Assembly: GCA_019055375.1 (NCBI GenBank)
Contig: JAHQIW010000412.1
Coordinates: 124,001 to 188,000 of the forward strand
Reading direction: 5' to 3'
DNA length: 64,000 nt
From: Parelaphostrongylus tenuis
Taxonomy: Eukaryota; Nematoda; Chromadorea; Rhabditida; Metastrongylidae
In this document: piece by piece, positions 1 to 11,400 of the stretch
Numbering within the stretch: the stretch's first letter is position 1
How the letters are laid out: each line of letters starts with the position of its first letter
Program-made: the position numbers and the translations under genes
Notes under the pieces: model-generated
Told to the model about the DNA's origin: nothing
The model's database searches: none
Seen by the model: only the letters and a program-made list of their open reading frames with translations

Positions 1-590
1 GTAACAGTTATTATGTATAGTTAATATTTCATCTGAATTTTCGGAGTTTGAGGCTATTTTCTGTCATGAACGCTTTGAGACTGATGCGTGAAACTGTTTC
101 TCTACGGATAAGTTTGAATGTTTCTGGAATATTTTGGTGATAACATCGTATGCAGTTAGTCTAAGAGCTGACATTGAGTTTTCTGGCAACATCTTTTGCC
201 ACAGTTTTAAACACCTTAACCGCCTCTGAAGATTATGTCGTTAAGTGGTCATCTATATTGTTTTTGTCATCACTTTTATCACTATTCATTGCATCGCTTA
301 CACTTCGATTATTTTCCGTTGTAGCTAATTCTATGAATCTATTCCTTGGAAACGACATCCTGAATACCTGAATACGCCCTTACAAGGCTAAGCCAGGAAA
401 CCAAGGAATATCGTATGCACGTTCAGTAATATACCATTTGGAAATTGTGCTGGAGTCCACGGAACTAGTGGAGACGGAAAAACTGAGTGTTCAAGTATCT
501 CTATGGCCTCTAGACAGTAGTAATATAGGTTTTGATGGTCAGCTATAGCTTAGACATATGTTATGCTTTTGGTATTTATCTAATATATCT
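1..590. other. Intergenic; minus-strand protein-like fragments
   Basis: No intact gene is recognised. On the minus strand, from about 371 down to 1, one frame reads as protein-like sequence with only a few stops (it opens MSFPRNRFIELATT and later has DVARKLNVSS). This looks like a decayed coding relic or exons cut off by the window edge. I could not assign it to a family. Confidence 0.3.
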
Positions 591-597
591 AGCGGGT

Positions 598-905
598 GTG
601 GTATAGCGCAGTGACTAGTGGTGCAGTGTAGCAGGTGGTCAAATGATAAACGACGCTGTGGTGCGATCGACTTCCCGAAACTCTCGTGTAATTAATCCAC
701 AGAAGCATCAGGGAATGCCTCAGCTTGGCTATATCCAAGACTTCAGGGAGAGTCGTTCCGATCAGCAACTTACGACATTTATAATAAAGACGAAACCCTT
801 CAAGTAGTCGAAGGGAAACATGAGCTGTTCCGAGATTTCTTTGGAAGATGAATACAATATGACGAAACGAATCGCTTGCAGGAAGTTGTGGGGATCCGCA
901 CAATA
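598..905 (+). repeat. SINE-like repeat with tRNA-like head (family D)
   Basis: It starts with a tRNA A-box-like stretch (TAGCGCAGTGACTAGTGG). The tail contains GGGAATGC and ends near GGGGATCCGCA. A related copy sits at 11126-11365 in alpha-spectrin intron 3, sharing the GGGAATGC and GGGGATCCGCA landmarks. Boundaries are approximate and the identification rests on these two copies only. Confidence 0.4.
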
Positions 906-3900
906 AGATTGTGATGATGGCCCGTGTGAACTAGAATGATCAGTCATACTCAGAGGTATTCGATCATTTTAATTCAATGTGCGCTTTTTTTCAAGCACGC
1001 AGTAATTCGACAAGTTTAAAATCGGCGATGAATACTTCGTTAATGAAGATCGTGAAAGACTCGTTGATCGAGGAATAGATACATTGGTTGAAACGGATCA
1101 GCGATGAGTTCATAAGTAGCTGGAAAGCTCAATCACAATTTCCTATGATCGTGAATTGTTCGAAATTGTTTTGAAGTTCAGTAAGAGGATTTTGTTAATA
1201 CGATTTTGATTTGCGTTGCAAAACTGGCAAAGTAGTACTGTCCGCCGTTGATTCTGTTTTTCTGTTGTTACGTTTGACGCATTTCTGAGAATCTCTGAGG
1301 GCTTTGTTCAGTGATTAAGACAGGCTTAATGAGTCTGGCTCATCTGGTTTTCGGCATCTAGACGCATATGCTCATTCGATAATGCTTACTGCACTTGTTT
1401 TCACGAAGCGTGCAGGATTATAAAGAATACGTTATAGTGAATAGCGCATCGTAAATTTGGGAATTTTTATTCTTTGATTATTCTATTTCATTTCTACCGT
1501 ATCAACATTTGATGTGCGGTTCCTAGAAATTCTAGCATCTGATTTCTCTTTTCGCATTCATCGCTAGCTTGAGGATTTCGTCATCTTCGTGAAAGTCGTA
1601 GAATAATAGTCGGGAAGATCTTGCAATCTGGAGGAAAATCAGGCCGAGGCGTTTGTTGATTAATCGCCGGAGAACGTTGGGAGTATACCTGTAGCTGCGA
1701 GCATCATCAGCCATTCATCGCCCCCACCTAAACTGAAGAGGTGTCTATAATTCTAGATGTTCTATTCGGTCTACAATACTTTCTTTTTAACGGAATTTCG
1801 AGCTCTCTTCTCAATTGAGTTATGTCCACATGGGAATCTGGCAATGTTGTTTTAGTCAAGGATCAGGGATCTATTTATTTGTACTGACATCGTGTTCGTA
1901 CGCTTCAATTGTAGACCAGTCAACGCGTGCACTTCCGAAATCTATCAATATTCGTTCCTCCTGCTCAATAGGTGATGTTATAGAAAAGGACAGCTGGAAA
2001 ATTTGCAACTGTTTGTTCAGACCGATATGAGTCAGGGATCAGGAATTTGTTCATTTATGACTAACAGCTGTGTTCGTCAGCTCAAGTTGTGGACTAATCA
2101 TGCGTCGTCGAGATCCATCCTCATTCATGTTATAGGAATGGTGTTATCACAAGATTGGAGGTGACGTGACAGAGCTCACCGTGTAGTTCTTACATGGTAT
2201 CATCTGAAGCCTCCATCTTCTACGCCAACGAGTGTCCAGACCCCTCTCTTCTATATTAGTTTCGAGTTTGTAAAATATCAAACATGCTGTCCTGGGTTCA
2301 ATCCTTCCCACTTATTCCTTGATTGAACATTTAATATAATTCTTGCGGTACTTTTCCGTCAATGAAAACTTTTCATACTGTTTTCTTATTTTTTTTTAAA
2401 TCTGGTTCTTGCATACTTTGATAGAAATTTTGTAACTAAATGGACATAATCTATCACAAAGTCCGATTCATTGTAAAACTTGCTTACATAGCTGTCGTTC
2501 ACTCTGTGTTCTGTCAATTCATAAAGAGAGTATTTGTAGCCATTGTAGAGAGTATGTGAACAAGAGACGGCGGGTTAATTATGCCGTAATTAAGAAGGTC
2601 GTGTGATTCTCCTAACTCAGTCGTCTTGATTTGTGATTGTCAAACTACTTTATGGCTTAGCTGATGTCATTTAACAGCGAAAAATGGAAAAGTGAAACCG
2701 CTGTGTTGGTGGGGGAATTGGTTAGGTCTTCAAGTTGTCGAGATCTAATGTCGTATGGCGTTTCGCTGACCTAATACTGGTCAGTACTCGAAAATGTGAG
2801 CAGCTGGTATATGACATCCTGCTTATCAGATGTGCAAAACCGAATTCCTTTTCTTCGATCCCGTGTGGAACTGTTTAAAGACAGCAATATTGTTTGGAAG
2901 TCTACTTCGTTTGGAGCATGCTTGATTTCTTTGCGCATAGATTCTCGTGCTTTGAACGTGAAGAGATGTTTGCGAATGGCGATCGAAGCTGCAGGTGATT
3001 ATCTGAAAACAACACTCTATGTAGGAATTCTCAAATCCTAATAAAATGATATACTTCAACCTTCTTTTTAAGGTGTTACTGAGCCGTAAACGACTCAAAA
3101 GTTGTCACCTAAATTGTAAGCGCCTGGCTTGATTGGTCCGTAATCATCCAAGAGAGGTCAATTTTCATAGCCAAACTCGCGTTATTAACGAATTCTTCTA
3201 ATGGATATGCTCCGAAAAATCGTTCTTCTATGCATCGCTTTTTAGTTTCAATCACTTGCAATGTTCTATGAAACGGTGTGAGATGTTACTAAGTTACGTA
3301 CTTAGCGCCGCTAGTGCTTTCGATAGTATCGCGCTTGCGTCAGAAGTATATGTGTTTATCATCATCCTCAATTTTTGAAGATTTTTCATATGCAGCCGTC
3401 CCAACATCCCCTTTTAGGGTCTTTTCCAGAGTAACAGCAGGAATAAAACTCTTGACTCTGACCATTATTTACCAGATGATATTTGAACGTGTTTGATCGA
3501 GGGCCTTGCTGTAGTTTGCGTAGTCATTGTTTATTTGAAGAAGTTTCTTTCAGAGGCTAAGCAGAACTTTATTGATACATCCAGTGTCGAACCATTTATC
3601 TAGGTTAGCTAACAGTACACTTGATCATGTTTTTCTGCGTGTTCAACCCCATATCGGCGCATACAAAGCTCTAACGTTGCTCTAAAGCGGGTCGTTTAAC
3701 GTATTCTAGCAGTGATTCGGATATCAAGGGAATGAAGATCTTATTAAAGACGAACTTTTTCTTCTGTATTCCGCCCAGGTTTGTATGCCATATCTACGGC
3801 GAGTCGTCTTCCGATGAGGGATCTCTCCTCCGAGGTTAGAGAAGCACATCATTACCACGCGGTACTAGGGCTTCTATGCTCATTGACCTACTCCGGACTC

Positions 3901-4200
3901 TGAATGTCGTTAATAACGACGACGTCGCTTCATATTCAGCAGCACCAACAACACCGTCTGATACACGATTTCTGAAAGGAATAAACTTGACTGTACACAA
4001 TGAGTCGCGTGTATTTGAATAGAATGACTCATATGTGTCCGCTAGTTGATGACGTATTAAATTAAACACCGAAAGCAACTGAAATGAACATGAAATTCAT
4101 TCTTCATCAAACATCCATAGTGGGCAAACGTGGTCTAATTAAACAAATCTATCCTGATTATAACGAGTAAACATGCTCTCACTCGATAAATCTTGACATA
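906..4200. other. Long gene-poor stretch with scattered minus-strand coding-like fragments
   Basis: No complete gene model could be built. Minus-strand open stretches that read like protein lie at about 1714-1532, 2998-2770, 3455-3330 and 4085-3836. The last follows a good acceptor (TTTCAG) and has a donor-like GTAATG before its stop. Two of the pieces share a FIP...VG-AAYE pattern. They may be exons of an unknown gene or remains of one large transposon. Everything else here is AT-rich and featureless to me. Confidence 0.35.
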
Positions 4201-4289
4201 ATCACAATTTTCTTGATCACCAGCTGTAGTTGTTAGAGAAGCATCAGCGTGACGATGAACGCGATCCTTTAACGGATGGACGGCTGATT

Positions 4290-4620
4290 GTGTTGGAAAC
4301 GATACCCGCCAGCCGCGGGCCGCCGGCCCGTCCTTTCATCCGTCTGTCCGGTCGTCCGGCCGTGGCCATCCATCCGCCTTTTGGGGCTCCCTCCTCCATC
4401 CATCGATCGTCGTTTCGTCTGGTTGACTGGCGCACTCAATGTCGATCGTGCTCTATCGCGGCCAATGCAGTCAGTCGGTCGTGTCCCGTCCGTCCGTCGA
4501 ACGTCCACCGTCGTCTGTCTGCATTTTGTTGCTCAAGTGATGGAGGTGGCCGTTGTCGATGTCGACACCAGCAACGGCAACCGCAACGGCACCAGCAACG
4601 GCAGCAGCAACGGCAGAAAC
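4290..4620. other. CpG-rich patch with CAACGG hexamer repeats
   Basis: This island is strikingly GC- and CpG-rich compared with its AT-rich surroundings. It includes repeated TCCGTC/GTCCGT words (about 4330-4500) and a run of CAACGG/CACCAG-type hexamers at about 4565-4616. On the plus strand the hexamers would encode an Ala-Thr-rich stretch ending at a possible donor (GTAAAT, about 4628). It could be a promoter or 5'-exon region, or simple low-complexity DNA. There is no direct evidence of transcription. Confidence 0.4.
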
Positions 4621-4701
4621 CGTGCATGTAAATATTCCTGCATCAGAAATACGAGGATGCACGTCGATCACTCGTCCCTTGTTGTGGTTGCTGGTGCACC
4701 T

Positions 4702-4823
4702 CTACTTTTTCCTTTTTTATTCTTACTTTTTCCTTTTTATTCCTACTTTTTCCTTTTTTATTTCTACTTTTTCCTTTTTATTCCTACTTTTTCCTTTTTT
4801 ATTCCTACTTTTTCCTTTTTTCA
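4702..4823. repeat. Pyrimidine tandem repeat, unit about 20-21 bp
   Basis: Six near-identical copies of TACTTTTTCCTTTTTATTCC lie head to tail, differing mainly in T-run length. The plus strand is almost pure pyrimidine. Confidence 0.85.
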
Positions 4824-5524
4824 CTTTCATTTTTCACTCATGTATCGCTTAGTTTCAGAATACTCGTCAGTTCTCTTCATCTCATCATTCTCTGAGCTTG
4901 TTTGGAGACGTTACTTTGTTACTTCGTCACTATTTGCACCACTCGCTGACCTCTGCATATTTTTTATTGGCATTTTATAGATATATTTCGACTATTCCGA
5001 TTTTAGTCCCAGTTTCCAGAGATGTTTTGACCTTTTTTTGCTCAACTTTTCAAAAGTATTTTGAAGGAAATGTCTTCATTCGTCGGAGGTGAAGTAAGCA
5101 ATGAAACTAAAGTTGATAAATCATAATTAGTAATAAAAACCACTCCAGACGCGAAAATATTCACATAAAAATTTTTTGTTCGCTTTCAAAATATTCATAA
5201 ATTTGACGGACGAGTAGTCACAACGTGAATGAAATTAATTACATGTTGTTTGTAACTCGAAATCAAATGTAGCAGCAAGAGCGACTTTTTTCTTGTGAAT
5301 TGTCACATTATTCTCAGAATCTATCGCTTTAGTGAGAATCTTTGAGAAAATTCAATCTCTGGCATCATCCATTATGGACTCACGTCGAAGGCCAGTGGTC
5401 GTCGTCAACACATGTGTGGCTTTATTTCTGAGTACTTCACAGTTATTAGGGCTCCAACAAAGTTTCCGAATGATTCAGAGACTCAAAAATTTATTTTTTT
5501 AGGGATTGAAAGTATTAAATAATA

Positions 5525-5895
5525 TCAATTGGAGTATTCTCCGTCTGTCTGTATGCAATTCTGCCAACGCTCCGGCAACAAATCGATTCCGCGTTCATAA
5601 AATTCACTAATCTTCGATGCAAACTAACCAGTCAGTTCTCGACGCAAGTGATTGAGGTCTCAAAACGCCGTCATCTTGTTCAGCCAGTGCTTCAATTATC
5701 TGAAAAGATGGAAATCTGACGGAGACAGGCGTGTGGCAAATACGGCGGATCATCCAAGTGCTTGGCGGCCTTTTGCACGATTGATTTTGTCAGATGCAGT
5801 TTGAAAATTGTACCCCCAATTGAAACTCGTAAAGCAGTTAGTTGCGAATGACTCACCGTGGCGGCTCCATTGTTGGCCAAATATATACAAACATA
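5525..5895 (-). mobile_element. Mariner-type transposase C-terminal relic
   Basis: On the minus strand the end of the reading frame carries EFYERGIDLLPERWQN followed by a short tail and a stop, which is the usual carboxyl end of mariner-type transposases. Upstream, in shifted frames, come PPYLPHACLRQISIF and NNGAATVSHSQL. These are decayed counterparts of the family's PPYSPDLAPSDFHLF and DNARPHVA catalytic-region motifs. Frameshifts and stops show it is dead. The N-terminal DNA-binding half was not found beside it. Confidence 0.6.
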
Positions 5896-6405
5896 TACCG
5901 AACGATGAGCAAGAAAATTCTGCCCAAAATAGTAAAAGAAAAATTTGTTTTTGTGGGGAAATTTTTATTTTCTGAATCAAGTTCGGAGACCTAGTGGAAG
6001 ACCTAATGTTTTCTCAACTCATTATTACTCACATGTTATCATAGATCTTAATTTATTGTCTCCTTGTTATATGCTCTGGCTTGTCCTTCACATGATTAAA
6101 CATGTGTTTCGCTTGTTGTTTGTTTGTCATTTAATCCGGGCTCTCCCATCCAATCCTCACAACAAAGGGCAAATTCCTTCTCGTGATTCTTGACAGGATT
6201 TCCCAGGATTGATCGCGTTAGATAAGATCTTTACCATAATGATTCCATATTTCATGAAAGGACATGTCGAGCCGTCGCCGTCGCCGATATATAAGTGACT
6301 TTGTTCTGGAATAGCCCTCACTCATTTTCTCCTCGCAGCATTACTCACACTTTAGTGTTGTTACTTTATTATTCCATAACTATTTGCAATGGCCTATCCT
6401 CGACA

Positions 6406-6705
6406 GAGCGCATGTGGCGCAGTGGTTAGAGGTGCCCTGCGCACACGAGGTCAATGGTTCGATCTCGCGCTCATGGCTCACCAAGCCCCGTCCCTCCGGG
6501 GTCGGCAAATTGGTACCAGACAGGTCTCAGACTTGTCTGGGAGGATAAACAGCACTGTCTCGGTTCAGCGGGAGGCCTCAGCGAGTCATTGTAAAGGCCA
6601 GATATGCGTTCAATCACCTCAAACGAAGTAAAAAAATTGAAGTCGAATGCATGGCGCATCCCTCAGGGATTGATCAACGCCGAGAGCTTTATCCTTTATC
6701 CTCGA
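6406..6705 (+). repeat. tRNA-derived SINE, family A copy 1
   Basis: The head has a tRNA-like A box (TGGCGCAGTGGTTAGAGG) and B box (GGTTCGATCTC). The body contains CTTGTCTGGGAGGATA, and the tail GGCGCATCCCTCAGGGATTG. The same landmarks in the same order occur at 16457-16772 and, reversed, at 11682-11868. This marks a dispersed SINE family, not a functional tRNA. Confidence 0.7.
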
Positions 6706-6948
6706 TATTGTCCGTCGCTGTATGCTCTGTCATTTAATTCGAACTCTCATCAAATCGACACTGCAGTAGGCAAATTTCTTTTCCTGAGTTTTACAGCATT
6801 TAACGATTGCGTTGGAGTGGATTTTTTCCATGAGGGGAACCGAATGAAGTCCTAACAACATCACCGTAAAGTAATTTGGAAGTTCTGATTTTGCGGCGGC
6901 GCTTTATCACCTATTTTTCTTTTGTTTTGTCTTCGTTTGTCACTAGTT

Positions 6949-7172
6949 TGCGGCGCCGTGGCCGAGTGGTTGCGATGTTGGTTAGGGCGCGTGTGGAGCC
7001 GAGCTCCACCTTCCAACTCTCTCCGGCAGTCAACAACTATGCCCTATGGAACGCTCAATCGGTACTCTACAACGTTCAAGAAGAAGACGAACAACGTATT
7101 GACGGCTAGTATTGGGATCTGCACAGTGAAAAAAGTGTCCTGTGAAGACGGATCACATGAAGTGTAAAGTGT
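6949..7172 (+). repeat. tRNA-derived SINE, family B copy 1
   Basis: It begins GCCGTGGCCGAGTGGTTGCG, a class II (Ser/Leu-like) tRNA 5' end, followed by CTCTCCGGCAGTCAACAAC and a tail ending GGATCACATGAAGTGTAAAG. Sister copies lie at 33169-33445 and 36419-36680 with the same order of blocks. Confidence 0.7.
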
Positions 7173-7484
7173 CTACTGTGTCATTGATTAATGGCATGTT
7201 TATCTTGTCTGTCTTCGTTTCTTGTTTGTTTGTTCTCTCGTTTTTCTTTCTGCTCTTTCTCACACTCTCTACTATTTCGTAATCTTTTTATTATGGTGGA
7301 AAACGAACGAACACTAGATGTGTCACCACCATCATCTCGTGCGTCATCTATGCGATATTCCTTTTTTTTTTGCGATTTTATCTCGGCTACGGGTGATGCT
7401 GGTGTGATTGTTTCGTCGATTTCAGTCTTGTTTAGTTCAATGCATTGCTTCATTTCTTCTCGTCACTCATGCTGTATTCCCCCT

Positions 7485-7528
<44 letters not shown>

Positions 7529-7682
7529 GTTTGTGTGTTGAGGTTATTCAGTTTCCCTCCGTCTCTCGCTCTCTCGCTCACACTCTCTCTCTCTCGATCT
7601 CTATTCCTCTGCTTTGAGTGCTGACTTTCTTTCATCGTCGCTATTTCTAAGAGATCAGTGATTGTCGCAAACGGCGATTCTT
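7173..7682 (+). promoter_or_regulatory. 5' flank of alpha-spectrin with CT microsatellite
   Basis: This is the region between the last upstream SINE and the first spectrin exon. It holds an uninterrupted CT run at 7491-7526 and an impure CT-rich tract to about 7605. It is the presumed promoter or 5' transcribed region by position only. No core promoter element can be assigned. Confidence 0.35.
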
Positions 7683-7690
7683 AATCTTAG
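7683..7690 (+). promoter_or_regulatory. Candidate spliced-leader acceptor before alpha-spectrin ATG
   Basis: AATCTTAG lies 14 bases before the start codon at 7705, with T-rich sequence upstream. This spacing is typical of spliced-leader trans-splicing in nematodes. Whether trans-splicing occurs is inference. Confidence 0.4.
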
Positions 7691-7704
7691 TGAAGTTTTA
7701 AGCC

Positions 7705-8403
7705 ATGTCGGACGACGGCGCTCCACCGGAACCCGTGCTTGAGGTGCCGATTCCCACGGAAATCAAAATTCTTGAAACTGCCGAGGATATACAGGTGATT
7801 TTGCTCAATTCCTTTACATCCACAATGTATGAAATGTAGCGTATTTTCTGTCATTCTGTTGTGGTAATAGCTATGCGCGAGGATGTGGTACCACATCATA
7901 ACTGGTTGGGTTTCGTTAAGCGTTCTCTTTAGTTTGCTGAAATTTAGTACCGATGACCAACTTGGCTCCTTATCGTGACATATTGATCTTGTTGTAGTGT
8001 CCAAATGCAGGAAATGGCTGGAACAAAAGATCCGTTTTGAACGAGCGCTAGCTCACATGGTCTTATTGGGACTAAAACACAGCAAACGAGACGTGCTTGT
8101 TTTCTAATTTCTGCAAGCTTTCAGCATCGACGTCAGGAGGTGCTTAGCCATTATTCGCAGTTCAAGGAGCACGCAAAAAATAAGCGAGACCGTTTAGAAG
8201 AAGCTCGACAATACCAGTACTTTAAACGGTTTGTCTAGGTTCACGAATTTGATCTAGAATGGATTTTATCAGTCATCAGCATCTAAGCAACTTATCTTCT
8301 TTTATCCGTCTACTCTAGTGATGCTGACGAACTGGAGATTTGGATTCTGGAGAAATTGCAAACAGCTCAAGAGGAGTCGTTCAAGGATCCAACAAACTTA
8401 CAG
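7705..8403 (+). other. spc-1: Alpha-spectrin N terminus: tetramerisation partial repeat (exons 1-3)
   Basis: Exon 1 encodes 30 residues beginning [10 protein letters not shown]. Exon 2 encodes a single long helix ([20 protein letters not shown]) that corresponds to the lone C helix of the partial repeat at alpha-spectrin N termini. In the family this helix bundles with the last partial repeat of beta-spectrin to form tetramers. Exon 3 opens the first full repeat. Confidence 0.8.
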
Positions 8404-11400
8404 GTAACAGTCTTGTAGCAAATACGTCACGATTAAAAAAGATCTCATTGCGTGCGAGCGGCTACTGTACAATGAGATTTCTGGCTAGCGAGGGGATGAT
8501 CGACTTACGACAGGGGTCAATGCCATCGAGGAGAACTGACAATTGTGGAGACGAGCTTACCAGTAATTTTTTATTTGGTGAAGATCGTTCGCACACTTTC
8601 TGAAGAGTTGGGTTGAAAAGCATGAAGTTATATCGGAAGAAAAGTTTCTGAACTCGCGTTGTGGGACCCATATCATTCAAAAGGCTGCTTTTTAACTAGC
8701 CCTTAGGCGGAACAAATTTGAGCCAATTTTAGAGTGTTATGCCTCTTTGGGTGGAAGTTTTTATATTAGTGGTTTTTTTTTTTCGACTAAACTGTTTACT
8801 GTAACGAATGGCATTCGTGGAGGGATAGGATCTTGTAGTTGGCGAGCGATAACGTTCCTCACATTCCACTCGGTCTCCACTCTTCACTGCGTACTAGGCT
8901 GGGATTTGTCTGTCTGGCGATAACTGCGTATAACTAACGAGTACGCTTCGTATGTGTCGAGTCGATGGGGTTTTTTATCAAATTAGTAGACAGGCGGTAC
9001 TACTTTGAGTCATAAGATGAGTTAGATGAATCTCTCAATAGAGACATGTCAAAGTTTGGACGAAATCTAAGCCGCATCACCAGGCTTTTGAGGTAGATTC
9101 GTTTGCGAAATCGATGTGCTCAGATTTATGTTGTATGAGGAGCAATGTTTCCCTGACACTATTAATGAGGTTATATGGTTTTTCAAATTTTCGTCTTTGC
9201 TGTTAAATAAGAATCTCATTTTTTACTCACTTTGATGGATATCCGGCAACTTCCACTAGTTAATTCTAACGTATTCGTGAGGACTCTACTTCGCTATAAG
9301 TTCCCGTTGTTTTTCTAAGTTATAAGCGTGACGTCAACTGTTTTACAGACGTGTAGAGGAGATATTGCCTTACCGTTTTGAGGTTATTTCGATCATTTAG
9401 AATATATTATTTTCTTCCAGTTGAGAACAAATGTATGGCAACTAGAGCTCCTTTTTCCTATCGTCTCTAAGCCATTGTTAAGCCTTTTTCTCCTTTGTTA
9501 GCCCGAGCAGATCTCGGCAAAACAAACGCGAGAATTTTGAAAAACCAGTTTGCAGAGTCTTTACTGACTAGTGCTGTGATCGGATTGTACGTTATTGGTT
9601 AGAAAGAATTCCAAACGTAGTGGAAAATGCCCTTTTTGGGTAGCCATTTTGGCGCACCATCCCGCACTACCGAGCTGGGTGCCTTTTGTTCAGTCGCTAA
9701 CTTTGCTATTTCATCTGCAAGTGTTGGATCGAGTCAAGAATTCTATGGAATTAAAAAAATTGGGGTTTTATTGTTGTGTAATAAGTGATATATAGTGATT
9801 ATAAAAAGTACGCTTATGTTAGTCGAGGATTGAGTACACCTCTTGAACAAACGACAGTACTATGCCATACTTTCACGATCATATTGGTCGTTTGATAGCT
9901 GGAGGACTTGAGAGATAGAGAAATTGATACACTTATGGAATCGGACTTAACCCTTTATCGGAGCTATATGAAGCATAGATTTCTCACAATCTTCATTGCA
10001 GCAGCAATAGTCGCTAGCATCAGCAATATAACTGTTGAACAACACCGTATTCGTCCAGTCGTTTCAATGTTCACAATTCCATTTTAGGTATAAATAAAAA
10101 TCAGAATAGCTTTCGAGTTGTTACTTTCGTGAATTTATATTCCTCGAATAAGAAAGCTTGGCAATTGTACATAAGAGTGAGTGAATTCTACTGGTTTTTA
10201 TCTTGTTAAGCGAAGCTCTTCGCTACGTTCAAAAATGAAATTGGATAGGTTCAATATGGATTGATATATCTGATCAAGGCACAGTCATTTCTTGATGAGC
10301 ATGTGCTGAGATATCAGTTAATATCACTGTTAAATTCTTCTTTGTTCAAGTGCTAAATTTTTTTTTGTACGTTCTCATTTGTTAAGTATGTGTGCTGCTT
10401 GTCTCCTATTTTATCATCCGTATTGTTCCGTTTTGAGCTGTGTGATTCTGTATGACTAAAACTGCCTAATAACGCCATCGCGTCAACTCAGCGGGGTTTC
10501 TCAGTCAACATAAACAATGTTGATATGACGGGACTCTTTTCACAGTAGCGACGCATTTTGGGAAGTCTCTGTTTCTTCAAAACTTTGGAGGTGTCCTTGT
10601 AAGTTATTATGTGTACCAAAGAGGACTTCAGACTATTTACTTCTGATTTTCTTCAAATACGCAACCAGCTCATCTTGCTGCATTTCCAACCTCTCCAAAT
10701 CGCGCCCACTCATTCCTGCTATGACGACCACACCTGCTTTGATTTCGATTTTCAATGCCTCTATACACCCCGGGACGTGTATTTATAGCTTTTTCAAGAC
10801 TAAATGAAATGATATGCGTATATATCGTAAACAACAACAGCTATTATCGTGCTTGTTTTGGATAAATGGGCGAAAGCTGGTAGTAAATGTGGAGAGTTTC
10901 GAACGACGGCTGAAAATAGCCGTTCGAGTTGGCGCATTACGCTACGTAGTGTGCTTGGGGGTCCTGAAAGGAATCGTGTTTGCTCAAGATCGTCTAAAAT
11001 AAGGGCGTGGCAGATGTGACGACAGTGATAGGGCGGTTCCCATTTACTAAGTGATGACAAGGTTATGTATAGTGTATAGTGGTAGTCTGTAACTGAACGC
11101 TCAGTGATTCACGCGACCAAGAAATGTATCTGTGTGCTGGTTCGATCCTATCACCCGACACTCTCTTGCAATCACCTGGGAATGCTCTAGCTTCGTCATT
11201 TTGAAGAATTACCCGAAGATCAACAGGGCCAGTATTTTGCGGGCCGCACTAAGAAGATGTAATCCTCGAGCTGCAGTCGAACAGCGTGCGAAATTCTCGA
11301 AGACTCTGTGTTTGATATAAGCGAGGAACTGAATCGAATGCTTGAAGTACGGGGATCCGCATAGTTAAAGTTTGATAACGGGTCTTACGAAATAAGATAA

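Noticed and set aside
4230..4980. Overlapping 133- and 230-codon plus-strand frames
   Set aside because: They are compositional artefacts of the CpG-rich patch and the pyrimidine tandem repeat, with no family resemblance and competing open frames on the other strand.
7181..7635. Open frames on both strands around the CT microsatellite
   Set aside because: They are low-complexity Ser/Leu or Arg/Glu runs produced by the CT repeat and lie in the spectrin 5' flank.
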